Below, piece after piece: positions 24,920 to 39,871 of a stretch of DNA of 64,000 nt. The number at the start of each line of letters is the position of its first letter. Positions within the stretch are counted from its first letter, which is position 1. Source of the stretch: Molossus alvarezi (lineage: Eukaryota > Chordata > Mammalia > Chiroptera > Molossidae). The stretch spans positions 62,001 to 126,000 of the forward strand of contig JBAWUJ010000139.1 in assembly GCA_037176705.1 (NCBI GenBank), written 5' to 3'. The translations under genes were made by a program, and so were the position numbers. The notes beneath the pieces are model-generated. The model saw only the letters and a list, made by a program, of their open reading frames with translations, was not told the origin of the DNA and did not search any database.

Positions 24920-27411
24920 ATAATTCATTCTCGATTGAAAGGTGGCTGCCTCTTTCGGTCAAGGATTCATGAGTGAATCCCATCCAGATTGAATTGTTCC
25001 CGTTTCAACAGTCGCCCTGTGCAAATGTGCTTTTCCTATGATCGCAAGAGTGAAACAAATACCCACACTTAGCACATAAACGCATGACCTCTGATTCCCA
25101 ACCAGAAGTGCACTGCCAATAAGATCTCAATTGGAGATCAAAGTCTTTGTCCACACATATGGGTGATTGTATACAGAACAGTTGGCCAGTGTTCTTTCCC
25201 AGAACTGAACACCTTTCTTACCTGAATGGCAACATTCACTCACTCCTACCTTCGTTTGCTTTGAGATTGTTTGCATCTTTACAGAAAGAATAAGTTTACA
25301 GAGCATAAACCAACTTCATGATGAAGGATCGCACAGGCTCTATCAAAAATGACGAGTACTGTAATATGATCCAGAAGGCACCGGGGTCGCACGTACCCGT
25401 GTGTGTGCCTCTTGAAAACGCACCGTAATTTCCCACTTTTAAGGATGACTGCACTTAAATAGGATGTGTAGTTAGTGCATGTGTACCGGTAGCAGCATAG
25501 GCTCTCTGGATGCCTCCACCACTGGCACTGTACTGAAGTGCGCTTGGAAAGTCCTGAAGACTTCTAAGACTCTCAGGCTCCTTTGGAAGTTTTTGGGTTT
25601 CCAACATTGTTCTTAGCAGAGACATTAGTGAACAAATGGACTAGGGCAAACAAGAGTGTTACTCTACAACATTCACTGGAACCAATACTTTCCTCAACTG
25701 TACTAACACGCTCCACGTTGCACAGTGCAAGAGTGGTTGAACAATCACCTCTGAACTGATGACAATGCAGTGAACTTGTTTTCAAACTTTAGACTCAATT
25801 CAGACATGGTCGTCTTATGGCGTACTCTACTGAGGACAGAGATGAACTGAATAATAAAAGACCCAGGGCGTGCAGAATAAAGTTCCAAATCTGTCCCTTA
25901 TCCCAAAGCCACTATATGACTTTGAAGAGAACACCCGCGATCAACATACCAAGGAAACCAGCCTGTGGCCCACACATCCTTCAGGGATGTCCTCTTTGAA
26001 TTGGCGAACAATGAGCATTATCCAAGGTGATTAAGCTCCCCCTTTTCAGTTGTTCACTTCTTTGGTTGCAATGGCATGATTGAATGGGTCTCCTGCACTG
26101 AGTACTCTAGCAATTATATCAGACTAACCCGCATTTTGGCACTCCGCTCTAGTAAAGTCTGAGTTAAAGTAAGTATCTTCATCATCTCTTAATATGTCAG
26201 TAATCCACAGAGAGGAAACGCTCTCATCTGGTTTTCTTTGAGAAAACAATTCTGCACTCCTTATGCTAACATGGCACTCAGTACCAAGAATGAAACGTGT
26301 GATGCATCGTTCTCATGTGTTCGAAGCTTTGGGTAACACTGCCATGAAAGGGGACGTCAAACCAAGTCACATTACGATATCCACGACCAGCTAAATGCTC
26401 AAAAATTCATTGAAGAATTTCATCACGCTAACATGTATTGGCCCTCAAGACTGTCTTTGCACTCTTCGAGGAAGAAGATATATTACCCGAAGGAAAAACA
26501 GAGGAGGTAAAGATGGTTCCTTCACCATCCCTTCCCAAACACTGCTTTCTTGTCATGTGGCAAAGAAGGCAGACAGCTGCAGTGCGACTGCTTCTCTATC
26601 TAACTCTCCCGAAAATGTTCTATCTGCCCCCAGTACCTTGCATGTTGGTGTGGGACCTATTTGACAATTGACACCTATGTTTACATTACCGGTAGATTTT
26701 CTTTAGAAGTCTAGCCTTGTACTGATTGAGTAGAAGTGTACAAGGTGAAAAGCCTGAAGTGTCCACACAGTCCGAGGTGATTTTGTATCGGAACAGGTTT
26801 CAAGTCGCTTTTCCGCAGAGACTTCTTACCCGAAAAGGCTCCACCTACTGTGTCATGATCCCTCCCGCTCTGAACTTACAGAACATGCAGTGTAACTTCT
26901 CACAGACAAAGGATTTCCAGATACTCGGACAAATGCGTGTACTTTCAGAAATACACAGCAAAGGGCCATGGCAAGTATGAGCGTACAACACTGTTGTAAT
27001 CAATACACTCGAGAAGCATCCAGGCGTAACACAGGGTGTGCAACATATCATTGTAGTGGTTGCGACTCCTAGGCCCAGAATACACGCAGCGATTTGGTAA
27101 AACACAGAGACCTCATTGGAAACTCCTTGTCATCACCACCATCCTCTCTGTACAGCAGCTAACTGCCAAGCAAAACACACACGCCCTATTGAAGTGTGTC
27201 CAACTTTTCCACAGTGTGAGTGCTCTAACGGTGTATGAAACAAAATCCAACCTTCAGCCCAATGACAACATCACGGAATCCTCACCCTCAATACTGGCAT
27301 TTAGTTTGTTGTGGCGCATACGAACCTTTGAGACAACTGCACCTTAGACTTGCTCAGTTGCAGTGTGACGGAGCGGCAAATGTCAAATCGCAGTCGTGAT
27401 CACTATTCCCA
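24920..27411 (+). repeat. Repeat copy 11, haplotype B
   Basis: B block at 25519-26321. Private changes are C at 25601 and A at 26409. It has A at u414, C at u875 (shared among B copies only with copy 12), G at u1855 and A at u2183. Confidence 0.97.
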
Positions 27412-29903
27412 ATAATTCATTCTCGATTGAAAGGTGGCTGCCTCTTTCGGTCAAGGATTCATGAGTGAATCCCATCCAGATTGAATTGTTCCCGTTTCAA
27501 CAGTCGCCCTGTGCAAATGTGCTTTTCCTATGATCGCAAGAGTGAAACAAATACCCACACTTAGCACATAAACGCATGACCTCTGATTCCCAACCAGAAG
27601 TGCACTGCCAATAAGATCTCAATTGGAGATCAAAGTCTTTGTCCACACATATGGGTGATTGTATACAGAACAGTTGGCCAGTGTTCTTTCCCAGAACTGA
27701 ACACCTTTCTTACCTGAATGGCAACATTCACTCACTCCTACCTTCGTTTGCTTTGAGATTGTTTGCATCTTTACAGAAAGAATAAGTTTACAGAGCATAA
27801 ACCAACTTCATGATGAAGGATCGCACAGGCTCTATCAAAAATGACGAGTACTGTAATATGATCCAGAAGGCACCGGGGTCGCACGTACCCGTGTGTGTGC
27901 CTCTTGAAAACGCACCGTAATTTCCCACTTTTAAGGATGACTGCACTTAAATAGGATGTGTAGTTAGTGCATGTGTACCGGTAGCAGCATAGGCTCTCTG
28001 GATGCCTCCACCACTGGCACTGTACTGAAGTGCGCTTGGAAAGTCCTGAAGACTTCTAAGACTCTCAGGCTCCTTTGGAAGTTTTTGGGTTTGCAACATT
28101 GTTCTTAGCAGAGACATTAGTGAACAAATGGACTAGGGCAAACAAGAGTGTTACTCTACAACATTCACTGGAACCAATACTTTCCTCAACTGTACTAACA
28201 CGCTCCACGTTGCACAGTGCAAGAGTGGTTGAACAATCACCTCTGAACTGATGACAATGCAGTGAACTTGTTTTCAAACTTTAGACTCAATTCAGACATG
28301 GTCGTCTTATGGCGTACTCTACTGAGGACAGAGATGAACTGAATAATAAAAGACCCAGGGCGTGCAGAATAAAGTTCCAAATCTGTCCCTTATCCCAAAG
28401 CCACTATATGACTTTGAAGAGAACACCCGCGATCAACATACCAAGGAAACCAGCCTGTGGCCCACACATCCTTCAGGGATGTCCTCTTTGAATTGGCGAA
28501 CAATGAGCATTATCCAAGGTGATTAAGCTCCCCCTTTTCAGTTGTTCACTTCTTTGGTTGCAATGGCATGATTGAATGGGTCTCCTGCACTGAGTACTCT
28601 AGCAATTATATCAGACTAACCCGCATTTTGGCACTCCGCTCTAGTAAAGTCTGAGTTAAAGTAAGTATCTTCATCATCTCTTAATATGTCAGTAATCCAC
28701 AGAGAGGAAACGCTCTCATCTGGTTTTCTTTGAGAAAACAATTCTGCACTCCTTATGCTAACATGGCACTCAGTACCAAGAATGAAACGTGTGATGCATC
28801 GTTCTCATGTGTTCGAAGCTTTGGGTAACACTGCCATGAAAGGGGACGTCAAACCAAGTCACATTACGATATCCACGACCAGCTAAATGCTCAAAAATTC
28901 GTTGAAGAATTTCATCACGCTAACATGTATTGGCCCTCAAGACTGTCTTTGCACTCTTCGAGGAAGAAGATATATTACCCGAAGGAAAAACAGAGGAGGT
29001 AAAGATGGTTCCTTCACCATCCCTTCCCAAACACTGCTTTCTTGTCATGTGGCAAAGAAGGCAGACAGCTGCAGTGCGACTGCTTCTCTCTCTAACTCTC
29101 CCGAAAATGTTCTATCTGCCCCCAGTACCTTGCATGTTGGTGTGGGACCTATTTGACAATTGACACCTATGTTTACATTACCGGTAGATTTTCTTTAGAA
29201 GTCTAGCCTTGTACTGATTGAGTAGAAGTGTACAAGGTGAAAAGCCTGAAGTGTCCACACAGTCCGAGGTGATTTTGTATCGGAACAGGTTTCAAGTCGC
29301 TTTTCCGCAGAGACTTCTTACCCGAAAAGGCTCCACCTACTGTGTCATGATCCCTCCCGCTCTGAACTTACAGAACATGCAGTGTAACTTCTCACAGACA
29401 AAGGATTTCCAGATACTCGGACAAATGCGTGTACTTTCAGAAATACACAGCAAAGGGCCATGACAAGTATGAGCGTACAACACTGTTGTAATCAATACAC
29501 TCGAGAAGCATCCAGGCGTAACACAGGGTGTGCAACATATCATTGTAGTGGTTGCGACTCCTAGGCCCAGAATACACCCAGCGATTTGGTAAATCACAGA
29601 GACCTCATTGGAAACTCCTTGTCATCACCACCATCCTCTCTGTACAGCAGCTAACTGCCAAGCAAAACACACACGCCCTATTGAAGTGTGTCCAACTTTT
29701 CCACAGTGTGAGTGCTCTAACGGTGTATGAAACAAAATCCAACCTTCAGCCCAATGACAACATCACGGAATCCTCACCCTCAATACTGGCATTTAGTTTG
29801 TTGTGGCGCATACGAACCTTTGAGACAACTGCACCTTAGACTTGCTCAGTTGCAGTGTGACGGAGCGGCAAATGTCAAATCGCAGTCGTGATCACTATTC
29901 CCA
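27412..29903 (+). repeat. Repeat copy 12, haplotype B
   Basis: B block at 28011-28813. It carries the rare A at u2052 otherwise seen only in A copies 5 and 9, so its right end matches A-type copies while its centre is B. Private changes are C at 29090 and C at 29578. It has C at u875, G at u1855 and T at u2183. Confidence 0.97.
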
Positions 29904-32395
29904 ATAATTCATTCTCGATTGAAAGGTGGCTGCCTCTTTCGGTCAAGGATTCATGAGTGAATCCCATCCAGATTGAATTGTTCCCGTTTCAACAGTCGCC
30001 CTGTGCAAATGTGCTTTTCCTATGATCGCAAGAGTGAAACAAATACCCACACTTAGCACATAAACGCATGACCTCTGATTCCCAACCAGAAGTGCACTGC
30101 CAATAAGATCTCAATTGGAGATCAAAGTCTTTGTCCACACATATGGGTGATTGTATACAGAACAGTTGGCCAGTGTTCTTTCCCAGAACTGAACACCTTT
30201 CTTACCTGAATGGCAACATTCACTCACTCCTACCTTCGTTTGCTTTGAGATTGTTTGCATCTTTACAGAAAGAATAAGTTTACAGAGCATAAACCAACTT
30301 CATGATGAAGGATCGCGCAGGCTCTATCAAAAATGACGAGTACTGTAATGTGATCCAGAAGGCACCGGGGTCGCACGTACCCGTGTGTGTGCCTCTTGAA
30401 AACGCACCGTAATTTCCCACTTTTAAGGATGACTGCACTTAAATAGGATGTGTAGTTAGTGCATGTGTACCGGTAGCAGCATAGGCTCTCTGGATGCCTC
30501 CAGCACTGGCACTGTACTGAAGTCCACTTGGCAAATCCTGAAGACTGCTAAGACTCTCAGGCTCCTTTGGAAGTTTTTGGGTTTGCAACATTCTTCTTAG
30601 CAGAGACATTAGTGAACAAATGGACTAGGGCAAACAAGAGTGTTACTCTACAACATTCACTGGAACCAATACTTTCCTCAACTGTACTAACACGCTCCAC
30701 GTTGCACAGTGCAAGAGTGGTTGAACAATCACCTCTGAACTGATGACAATGCAGTGAACTTGTTTTCAAACTTTAGAATCAATTCAGACATGGTCGTCTT
30801 ATGGCGTACTCTACTGAGGACAGAGATGAACTGAATAATAAAAGACCCAGGGCCTGCAGAATAAAGTTCCAAATCTGTCCCTTCTCCCAAAGCCACTATA
30901 TGACTTTGAAGAGAACACCCGCGATCAACATACCAAGGAAACCAGCCTGTGGCCCACACATCCTTCAGGGATGTCCTCTTTGAGGTGGCGAACAATGAGC
31001 ATTATCCAAGGTGATTAAGCTCCCTCTTTTCAGTTGCTCACTTCTTTGGTTGCAATGGCATGCCTGAGTGGGTCTCCTGCACTGAGCACTCTAGCAATTA
31101 CATCAGACTAACCCGCATTTTGGCACTCCGATCTAGTAAAGACTGAGTTAAAGTAAGTATCTTCATCATCTCTTAATATGTCAGTCATCCACAGAGAGGA
31201 AACGCATTCTTCTGGATTTCTTTGAGAAAACAATTCTGCACTCCTTATGCTAACAGGGCACTCAGTACCAAGAATGAAACGTGTGATGCATCGTTCTCAT
31301 GTGCCCGAAGCTTTGGGTAACACTGCCATGAAAGGGGACGTCAAACCAAGTCACATTACGATATCCACGACCAGCTAAATGCTCAAAAATTCGTTGAAGA
31401 ATTTCATCACGCTAACATGTATTGGCCCTCAAGACTGTCTTTGCACTCTTCGAGGAAGAAGATATATTACCCGAAGGAAAAACAGAGGAGGTAAAGATGG
31501 TTCCTTCACCATCCCTTCCCAAACACTGCTTTCTTGTCATGTGGCAAAGAAGGCAGACAGCTGCAGTGCGACTGCTTCTCTATCTAACTCTCCCGAAAAT
31601 GTTCTATCTGCCCCCAGTACCTTGCATGTTGGTGTGGGACCTATTTGACATTTGACACCTATGTTTACATTACCGGTAGATTTTCTTTAGAAGTCTAGCC
31701 TTGTACTGATTGAGTAGAAGTGTACAAGGTGAAAAGCCTGAAGTGTCCACACAGTCCGAGGTGATTTTGTATCGGAACAGGTTTCAAGTCGCTTTTCCGC
31801 AGAGACTTCTTACCCGAAAAGGCTCCACCTACTGTGTCATGATCCCTCCCGCTCTGAACTTACAGAACATGCAGTGTAACTTCTCACAGACAAAGGATTT
31901 CCAGATACTCGGACAAATGCGTGTACTTTCAGAAATACACAGCAAAGGGCCATGGCAAGTATGAGCGTACAACACTGTTGTAATCAATACACTCGAGAAG
32001 CATCCAGGCGTAACACAGGGTGTGCAACATATCATTGTAGTGGTTGCGACTCCTAGGCCCAGAATACACGCAGCGATTTGGTAAAACACAGAGACCTCAT
32101 TGGAAACTCCTTGTCATCACCACCATCCTCTCTGTACAGCAGCTAACTGCCAAGCAAAACACACACGCCCTATTGAAGTGTGTCGAACTTTTCCACAGTG
32201 TGAGTGCTCTAACGGTGTATGAAACAAAATCCAACCTTCAGCCCAATGACAACATCACGGAATCCTCACCCTCAATACTGGCATTTAGTTTGTTGTGGCG
32301 CATACGAACCTTTGAGACAACTGCACCTTAGACTTGCTCAGTTGCAGTGTGACGGAGCGGCAAATGTCAAATCGCAGTCGTGATCACTATTCCCA
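29904..32395 (+). repeat. Repeat copy 13, haplotype A
   Basis: Full copy with three private changes: G at 31256, T at 31651 and G at 32184. It has G at u447, A at u623, A at u875, G at u1855 and A at u2183. The left half resembles copy 10. Confidence 0.97.
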
Positions 32396-34887
32396 ATAAT
32401 TCATTCTCGATTGAAAGGTGGCTGCCTCTTTCGGTCAAGGATTCATGAGTGAATCCCATCCAGATTGAATTGTTCCCGTTTCAACAGTCGCCCTGTGCAA
32501 ATGTGCTTTTCCTATGATCGCAAGAGTGAAACAAATACCCACACTTAGCACATAAACGCATGACCTCTGATTCCCAACCAGAAGTGCACTGCCAATAAGA
32601 TCTCAATTGGAGATCAAAGTCTTTGTCCACACATATGGGTGATTGTATACAGAACAGTTGGCCAGTGTTCTTTCCCAGAACTGAACACCTTTCTTACCTG
32701 AATGGCAACATTCACTCACTCCTACCTTCGTTTGCTTTGAGATTGTTTGCATCTTTACAGAAAGAATAAGTTTACAGAGCATAAACCAACTTCATGATGA
32801 AGGATCGCGCAGGCTCTATCAAAAATGACGAGTACTGTAATATGATCCAGAAGGCACCGGGGTCGCACGTACCCGTGTGTGTGCCTCTTGAAAACGCACC
32901 GTAATTTCCCACTTTTAAGGATGACTGCACTTAAATAGGATGTGTAGTTAGTGCATGTGTACCGGTAGCAGCATAGGCTCTCTGGATGCCTCCAGCACTG
33001 GCACTGTACTGAAGTCCACTTGGCAAATCCTGAAGACTGCTAAGACTCTCAGGCTCCTTTGGAAGTTTTTGGGTTTGCAACATTCTTCTTAGCAGAGACA
33101 TTAGTGAACAAATGGACTAGGGCAAACAAGAGTGTTACTCTACAACATTCACTGGAACCAATACTTTCCTCAACTGTACTAACACGCTCCACGTTGCACA
33201 GTGCAAGAGTGGTTGAACAATCACCTCTGAACTGATGACAATGCAGTGAACTTGTTTTCAAACTTTAGAATCAATTCAGACATGGTCGTCTTATGGCGTA
33301 CTCTACTGAGGACAGAGATGAACTGAATAATAAAAGACCCAGGGCCTGCAGAATAAAGTTCCAAATCTGTCCCTTCTCCCAAAGCCACTATATGACTTTG
33401 AAGAGAACACCCGCGATCAACATACCAAGGAAACCAGCCTGTGGCCCACACATCCTTCAGGGATGTCCTCTTTGAGGTGGCGAACAATGAGCATTATCCA
33501 AGGTGATTAAGCTCCCTCTTTTCAGTTGCTCACTTCTTTGGTTGCAATGGCATGCCTGAGTGGGTCTCCTGCACTGAGCACTCTAGCAATTACATCAGAC
33601 TAACCCGCATTTTGGCACTCCGATCTAGTAAAGACTGAGTTAAAGTAAGTATCTTCATCATCTCTTAATATGTCAGTCATCCACAGAGAGGAAACGCATT
33701 CTTCTGGATTTCTTTGAGAAAACAATTCTGCACTCCTTATGCTAACATGGCACTCAGTACCAAGAATGAAACGTGTGATGCATCGTTCTCATGTGCCCGA
33801 AGCTTTGGGTAACACTGCCATGAAAGGGGACGTCAAACCAAGTCACATTACGATATCCACGACCAGCTAAATGCTCAAAAATTCGTTGAAGAATTTCATC
33901 ACGCTAACATGTATTGGCCCTCAAGACTGTCTTTGCACTCTTCGAGGAAGAAGATATATTACCCGAAGGAAAAACAGAGGAGGTAAAGATGGTTCCTTCA
34001 CCATCCCTTCCCAAACACTGCTTTCTTGTCATGTGGCAAAGAAGGCAGACAGCTGCAGTGCGACTGCTTCTCTATCTAACTCTCCCGAAAATGTTCTATC
34101 TGCCCCCAGTACCTTGCATGTTGGTGTGGGACCTATTTGACAATTGACACCTATGTTTACATTACCGGTAGATTTTCTTTAGAAGTCTAGCCTTGTACTG
34201 ATTGAGTAGAAGTGTACAAGGTGAAAAGCCTGAAGTGTCCACACAGTCCGAGGTGATTTTGTATCGGAACAGGTTTCAAGTCGCTTTTCCGCAGAGACTT
34301 CTTACCCGAAAAGGCTCCACCTACTGTGTCATGATCCCTCCCGCTCTGAACTTACAGAACATGCAGTGTAACTTCTCACAGACAAAGGATTTCCAGATAC
34401 TCGGACAAATGCGTGTACTTTCAGAAATACACAGCAAAGGGCCATGGCAAGTATGAGCGTACAACACTGTTGTAATCAATACACTCGAGAAGCATCCAGG
34501 TGTAACACAGGGTGTGCAACATATCATTGTAGTGGTTGCGACTCCTAGGCCCAGAATACACGCAGCGATTTGGTAAATCACAGAGACCTCATTGGAAACT
34601 CCTTGTCATCACCACCATCCTCTCTGTACAGCAGCTAACTGCCAAGCAAAACACACACGCCCTATTGAAGTGTGTCCAACTTTTCCACAGTGTGAGTGCT
34701 CTAACGGTGTATGAAACAAAATCCAACCTTCAGCCCAATGACAACATCACGGAATCCTCACCCTCAATACTGGCATTTAGTTTGTTGTGGCGCATACGAA
34801 CCTTTGAGACAACTGCACCTTAGACTTGCTCAGTTGCAGTGTGACGGAGCGGCAAATGTCAAATCGCAGTCGTGATCACTATTCCCA
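32396..34887 (+). repeat. Repeat copy 14, haplotype A
   Basis: Full copy with one private change, T at 34501. It has G at u414, A at u447, A at u623, A at u875, G at u1855 and T at u2183. It is the last A copy before the run of eight B copies. Confidence 0.97.
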
Positions 34888-37379
34888 ATAATTCATTCTC
34901 GATTGAAAGGTGGCTGCCTCTTTCGGTCAAGGATTCATGAGTGAATCCCATCCAGATTGAATTGTTCCCGTTTCAACAGTCGCCCTGTGCAAATGTGCTT
35001 TTCCTATGATCGCAAGAGTGAAACAAATACCCACACTTAGCACATAAACGCATGACCTCTGATTCCCAACCAGAAGTGCACTGCCAATAAGATCTCAATT
35101 GGAGATCAAAGTCTTTGTCCACACATATGGGTGATTGTATACAGAACAGTTGGCCAGTGTTCTTTCCCAGAACTGAACACCTTTCTTACCTGAATGGCAA
35201 CATTCACTCACTCCTACCTTCGTTTGCTTTGAGATTGTTTGCATCTTTACAGAAAGAATAAGTTTACAGAGCATAAACCAACTTCATGATGAAGGATCGC
35301 ACAGGCTCTATCAAAAATGACGAGTACTGTAATATGATCCAGAAGGCACCGGGGTCGCACGTACCCGTGTGTGTGCCTCTTGAAAACGCACCGTAATTTC
35401 CCACTTTTAAGGATGACTGCACTTAAATAGGATGTGTAGTTAGTGCATGTGTACCGGTAGCAGCATAGGCTCTCTGGATGCCTCCACCACTGGCACTGTA
35501 CTGAAGTGCGCTTGGAAAGTCCTGAAGACTTCTAAGACTCTCAGGCTCCTTTGGAAGTTTTTGGGTTTGCAACATTGTTCTTAGCAGAGACATTAGTGAA
35601 CAAATGGACTAGGGCAAACAAGAGTGTTACTCTACAACATTCACTGGAACCAATACTTTCCTCAACTGTACTAACACGCTCCACGTTGCACAGTGCAAGA
35701 GTGGTTGAACAATCACCTCTGAACTGATGACAATGCAGTGAACTTGTTTTCAAACTTTAGAATCAATTCAGACATGGTCGTCTTATGGCGTACTCTACTG
35801 AGGACAGAGATGAACTGAATAATAAAAGACCCAGGGCGTGCAGAATAAAGTTCCAAATCTGTCCCTTATCCCAAAGCCACTATATGACTTTGAAGAGAAC
35901 ACCCGCGATCAACATACCAAGGAAACCAGCCTGTGGCCCACACATCCTTCAGGGATGTCCTCTTTGAATTGGCGAACAATGAGCATTATCCAAGGTGATT
36001 AAGCTCCCCCTTTTCAGTTGTTCACTTCTTTGGTTGCAATGGCATGATTGAATGGGTCTCCTGCACTGAGTACTCTAGCAATTATATCAGACTAACCCGC
36101 ATTTTGGCACTCCGCTCTAGTAAAGTCTGAGTTAAAGTAAGTATCTTCATCATCTCTTAATATGTCAGTAATCCACAGAGAGGAAACGCTCTCATCTGGT
36201 TTTCTTTGAGAAAACAATTCTGCACTCCTTATGCTAACATGGCACTCAGTACCAAGAATGAAACGTGTGATGCATCGTTCTCATGTGTTCGAAGCTTTGG
36301 GTAACACTGCCATGAAAGGGGACGTCAAACCAAGTCACATTACGATATCCACGACCAGCTAAATGCTCAAAAATTCGTTGAAGAATTTCATCACGCTAAC
36401 ATGTATTGGCCCTCAAGACTGTCTTTGCACTCTTCGAGGAAGAAGATATATTACCCGAAGGAAAAACAGAGGAGGTAAAGATGGTTCCTTCACCATCCCT
36501 TCCCAAACACTGCTTTCTTGTCATGTGGCAAAGAAGGCAGACAGCTGCAGTGCGACTGCTTCTCTATCTAACTCTCCCGAAAATGTTCTATCTGCCCCCA
36601 GTACCTTGCATGTTGGTGTGGGACCTATTTGACAATTGACACCTATGTTTACATTACCGGTAGATTTTCTTTAGAAGTCTAGCCTTGTACTGATTGAGTA
36701 GAAGTGTACAAGGTGAAAAGCCTGAAGTGTCCACACAGTCCGAGGTGATTTTGTATCGGAACAGGTTTCAAGTCGCTTTTCCGCAGAGACTTCTTACCCG
36801 AAAAGGCTCCACCTACTGTGTCATGATCCCTCCCGCTCTGAACTTACAGAACATGCAGTGTAACTTCTCACAGACAAAGGATTTCCAGATACTCGGACAA
36901 ATGCGTGTACTTTCAGAAATACACAGCAAAGGGCCATGGCAAGTATGAGCGTACAACACTGTTGTAATCAATACACTCGAGAAGCATCCAGGCGTAACAC
37001 AGGGTGTGCAACATATCATTGTAGTGGTTGCGACTCCTAGGCCCAGAATACACGCAGCGATTTGGTAAATCACAGAGACCTCATTGGAAACTCCTTGTCA
37101 TCACCACCATCCTCTCTGTACAGCAGCTAACTGCCAAGCAAAACACACACGCCCTATTGAAGTGTGTCCAACTTTTCCACAGTGTGAGTGCTCTAACGGT
37201 GTATGAAACAAAATCCAACCTTCAGCCCAATGACAACATCACGGAATCCTCACCCTCAATACTGGCATTTAGTTTGTTGTGGCGCATACGAACCTTTGAG
37301 ACAACTGCACCTTAGACTTGCTCAGTTGCAGTGTGACGGAGCGGCAAATGTCAAATCGCAGTCGTGATCACTATTCCCA
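34888..37379 (+). repeat. Repeat copy 15, haplotype B
   Basis: B block at 35487-36289. No private change was seen. It has A at u414, A at u875, G at u1855 and T at u2183. It starts the eight-copy B run and is the only member of that run with G at u1855. Confidence 0.97.
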
Positions 37380-39871
37380 ATAATTCATTCTCGATTGAAA
37401 GGTGGCTGCCTCTTTCGGTCAAGGATTCATGAGTGAATCCCATCCAGATTGAATTGTTCCCGTTTCAACAGTCGCCCTGTGCAAATGTGCTTTTCCTATG
37501 ATCGCAAGAGTGAAACAAATACCCACACTTAGCACATAAACGCATGACCTCTGATTCCCAACCAGAAGTGCACTGCCAATAAGATCTCAATTGGAGATCA
37601 AAGTCTTTGTCCACACATATGGGTGATTGTATACAGAACAGTTGGCCAGTGTTCTTTCCCAGAACTGAACACCTTTCTTACCTGAATGGCAACATTCACT
37701 CACTCCTACCTTCGTTTGCTTTGAGATTGTTTGCATCTTTACAGAAAGAATAAGTTTACAGAGCATAAACCAACTTCATGATGAAGGATCGCACAGGCTC
37801 TATCAAAAATGACGAGTACTGTAATATGATCCAGAAGGCACCGGGGTCGCACGTACCCGTGTGTGTGCCTCTTGAAAACGCACCGTAATTTCCCACTTTT
37901 AAGGATGACTGCACTTAAATAGGATGTGTAGTTAGTGCATGTGTACCGGTAGCAGCATAGGCTCTCTGGATGCCTCCACCACTGGCACTGTACTGAAGTG
38001 CGCTTGGAAAGTCCTGAAGACTTCTAAGACTCTCAGGCTCCTTTGGAAGTTTTTGGGTTTGCAACATTGTTCTTAGCAGAGACATTAGTGAACAAATGGA
38101 CTAGGGCAAACAAGAGTGTTACTCTACAACATTCACTGGAACCAATACTTTCCTCAACTGTACTAACACGCTCCACGTTGCACAGTGCAAGAGTGGTTGA
38201 ACAATCACCTCTGAACTGATGACAATGCAGTGAACTTGTTTTCAAACTTTAGAATCAATTCAGACATGGTCGTCTTATGGCGTACTCTACTGAGGACAGA
38301 GATGAACTGAATAATAAAAGACCCAGGGCGTGCAGAATAAAGTTCCAAATCTGTCCCTTATCCCAAAGCCACTATATGACTTTGAAGAGAACACCCGCGA
38401 TCAACATACCAAGGAAACCAGCCTGTGGCCCACACATCCTTCAGGGATGTCCTCTTTGAATTGGCGAACAATGAGCATTATCCAAGGTGATTAAGCTCCC
38501 CCTTTTCAGTTGTTCACTTCTTTGGTTGCAATGGCATGATTGAATGGGTCTCCTGCACTGAGTACTCTAGCAATTATATCAGACTAACCCGCATTTTGGC
38601 ACTCCGCTCTAGTAAAGTCTGAGTTAAAGTAAGTATCTTCATCATCTCTTAATATGTCAGTAATCCACAGAGAGGAAACGCTCTCATCTGGTTTTCTTTG
38701 AGAAAACAATTCTGCACTCCTTATGCTAACATGGCACTCAGTACCAAGAATGAAACGTGTGATGCATCGTTCTCATGTGTTCGAAGCTTTGGGTAACACT
38801 GCCATGAAAGGGGACGTCAAACCAAGTCACATTACGATATCCACGACCAGCTAAATGCTCAAAAATTCGTTGAAGAATTTCATCACGCTAACATGTATTG
38901 GCCCTCAAGACTGTCTTTGCACTCTTCGAGGAAGAAGATATATTACCCGAAGGAAAAACAGAGGAGGTAAAGATGGTTCCTTCACCATCCCTTCCCAAAC
39001 ACTGCTTTCTTGTCATGTGGCAAAGAAGGCAGACAGCTGCAGTGCGACTGCTTCTCTATCTAACTCTCCCGAAAATGTTCTATCTGCCCCCAGTACCTTG
39101 CATGTTGGTGTGGGACCTATTTGACAATTGACACCTATGTTTACATTACCGGTAGATTTTCTTTAGAAGTCTAGCCTTGTACTGATTGAGTAGAAGTGTA
39201 CAAGGTGAAAAGCCTGAAGTGTCCACACAGTCCAAGGTGATTTTGTATCGGAACAGGTTTCAAGTCGCTTTTCCGCAGAGACTTCTTACCCGAAAAGGCT
39301 CCACCTACTGTGTCATGATCCCTCCCGCTCTGAACTTACAGAACATGCAGTGTAACTTCTCACAGACAAAGGATTTCCAGATACTCGGACAAATGCGTGT
39401 ACTTTCAGAAATACACAGCAAAGGGCCATGGCAAGTATGAGCGTACAACACTGTTGTAATCAATACACTCGAGAAGCATCCAGGCGTAACACAGGGTGTG
39501 CAACATATCATTGTAGTGGTTGCGACTCCTAGGCCCAGAATACACGCAGCGATTTGGTAAATCACAGAGACCTCATTGGAAACTCCTTGTCATCACCACC
39601 ATCCTCTCTGTACAGCAGCTAACTGCCAAGCAAAACACACACGCCCTATTGAAGTGTGTCCAACTTTTCCACAGTGTGAGTGCTCTAACGGTGTATGAAA
39701 CAAAATCCAACCTTCAGCCCAATGACAACATCACGGAATCCTCACCCTCAATACTGGCATTTAGTTTGTTGTGGCGCATACGAACCTTTGAGACAACTGC
39801 ACCTTAGACTTGCTCAGTTGCAGTGTGACGGAGCGGCAAATGTCAAATCGCAGTCGTGATCACTATTCCCA
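37380..39871 (+). repeat. Repeat copy 16, haplotype B
   Basis: B block at 37979-38781. No private change was seen. It has A at u414, A at u1855 and T at u2183. Confidence 0.97.
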
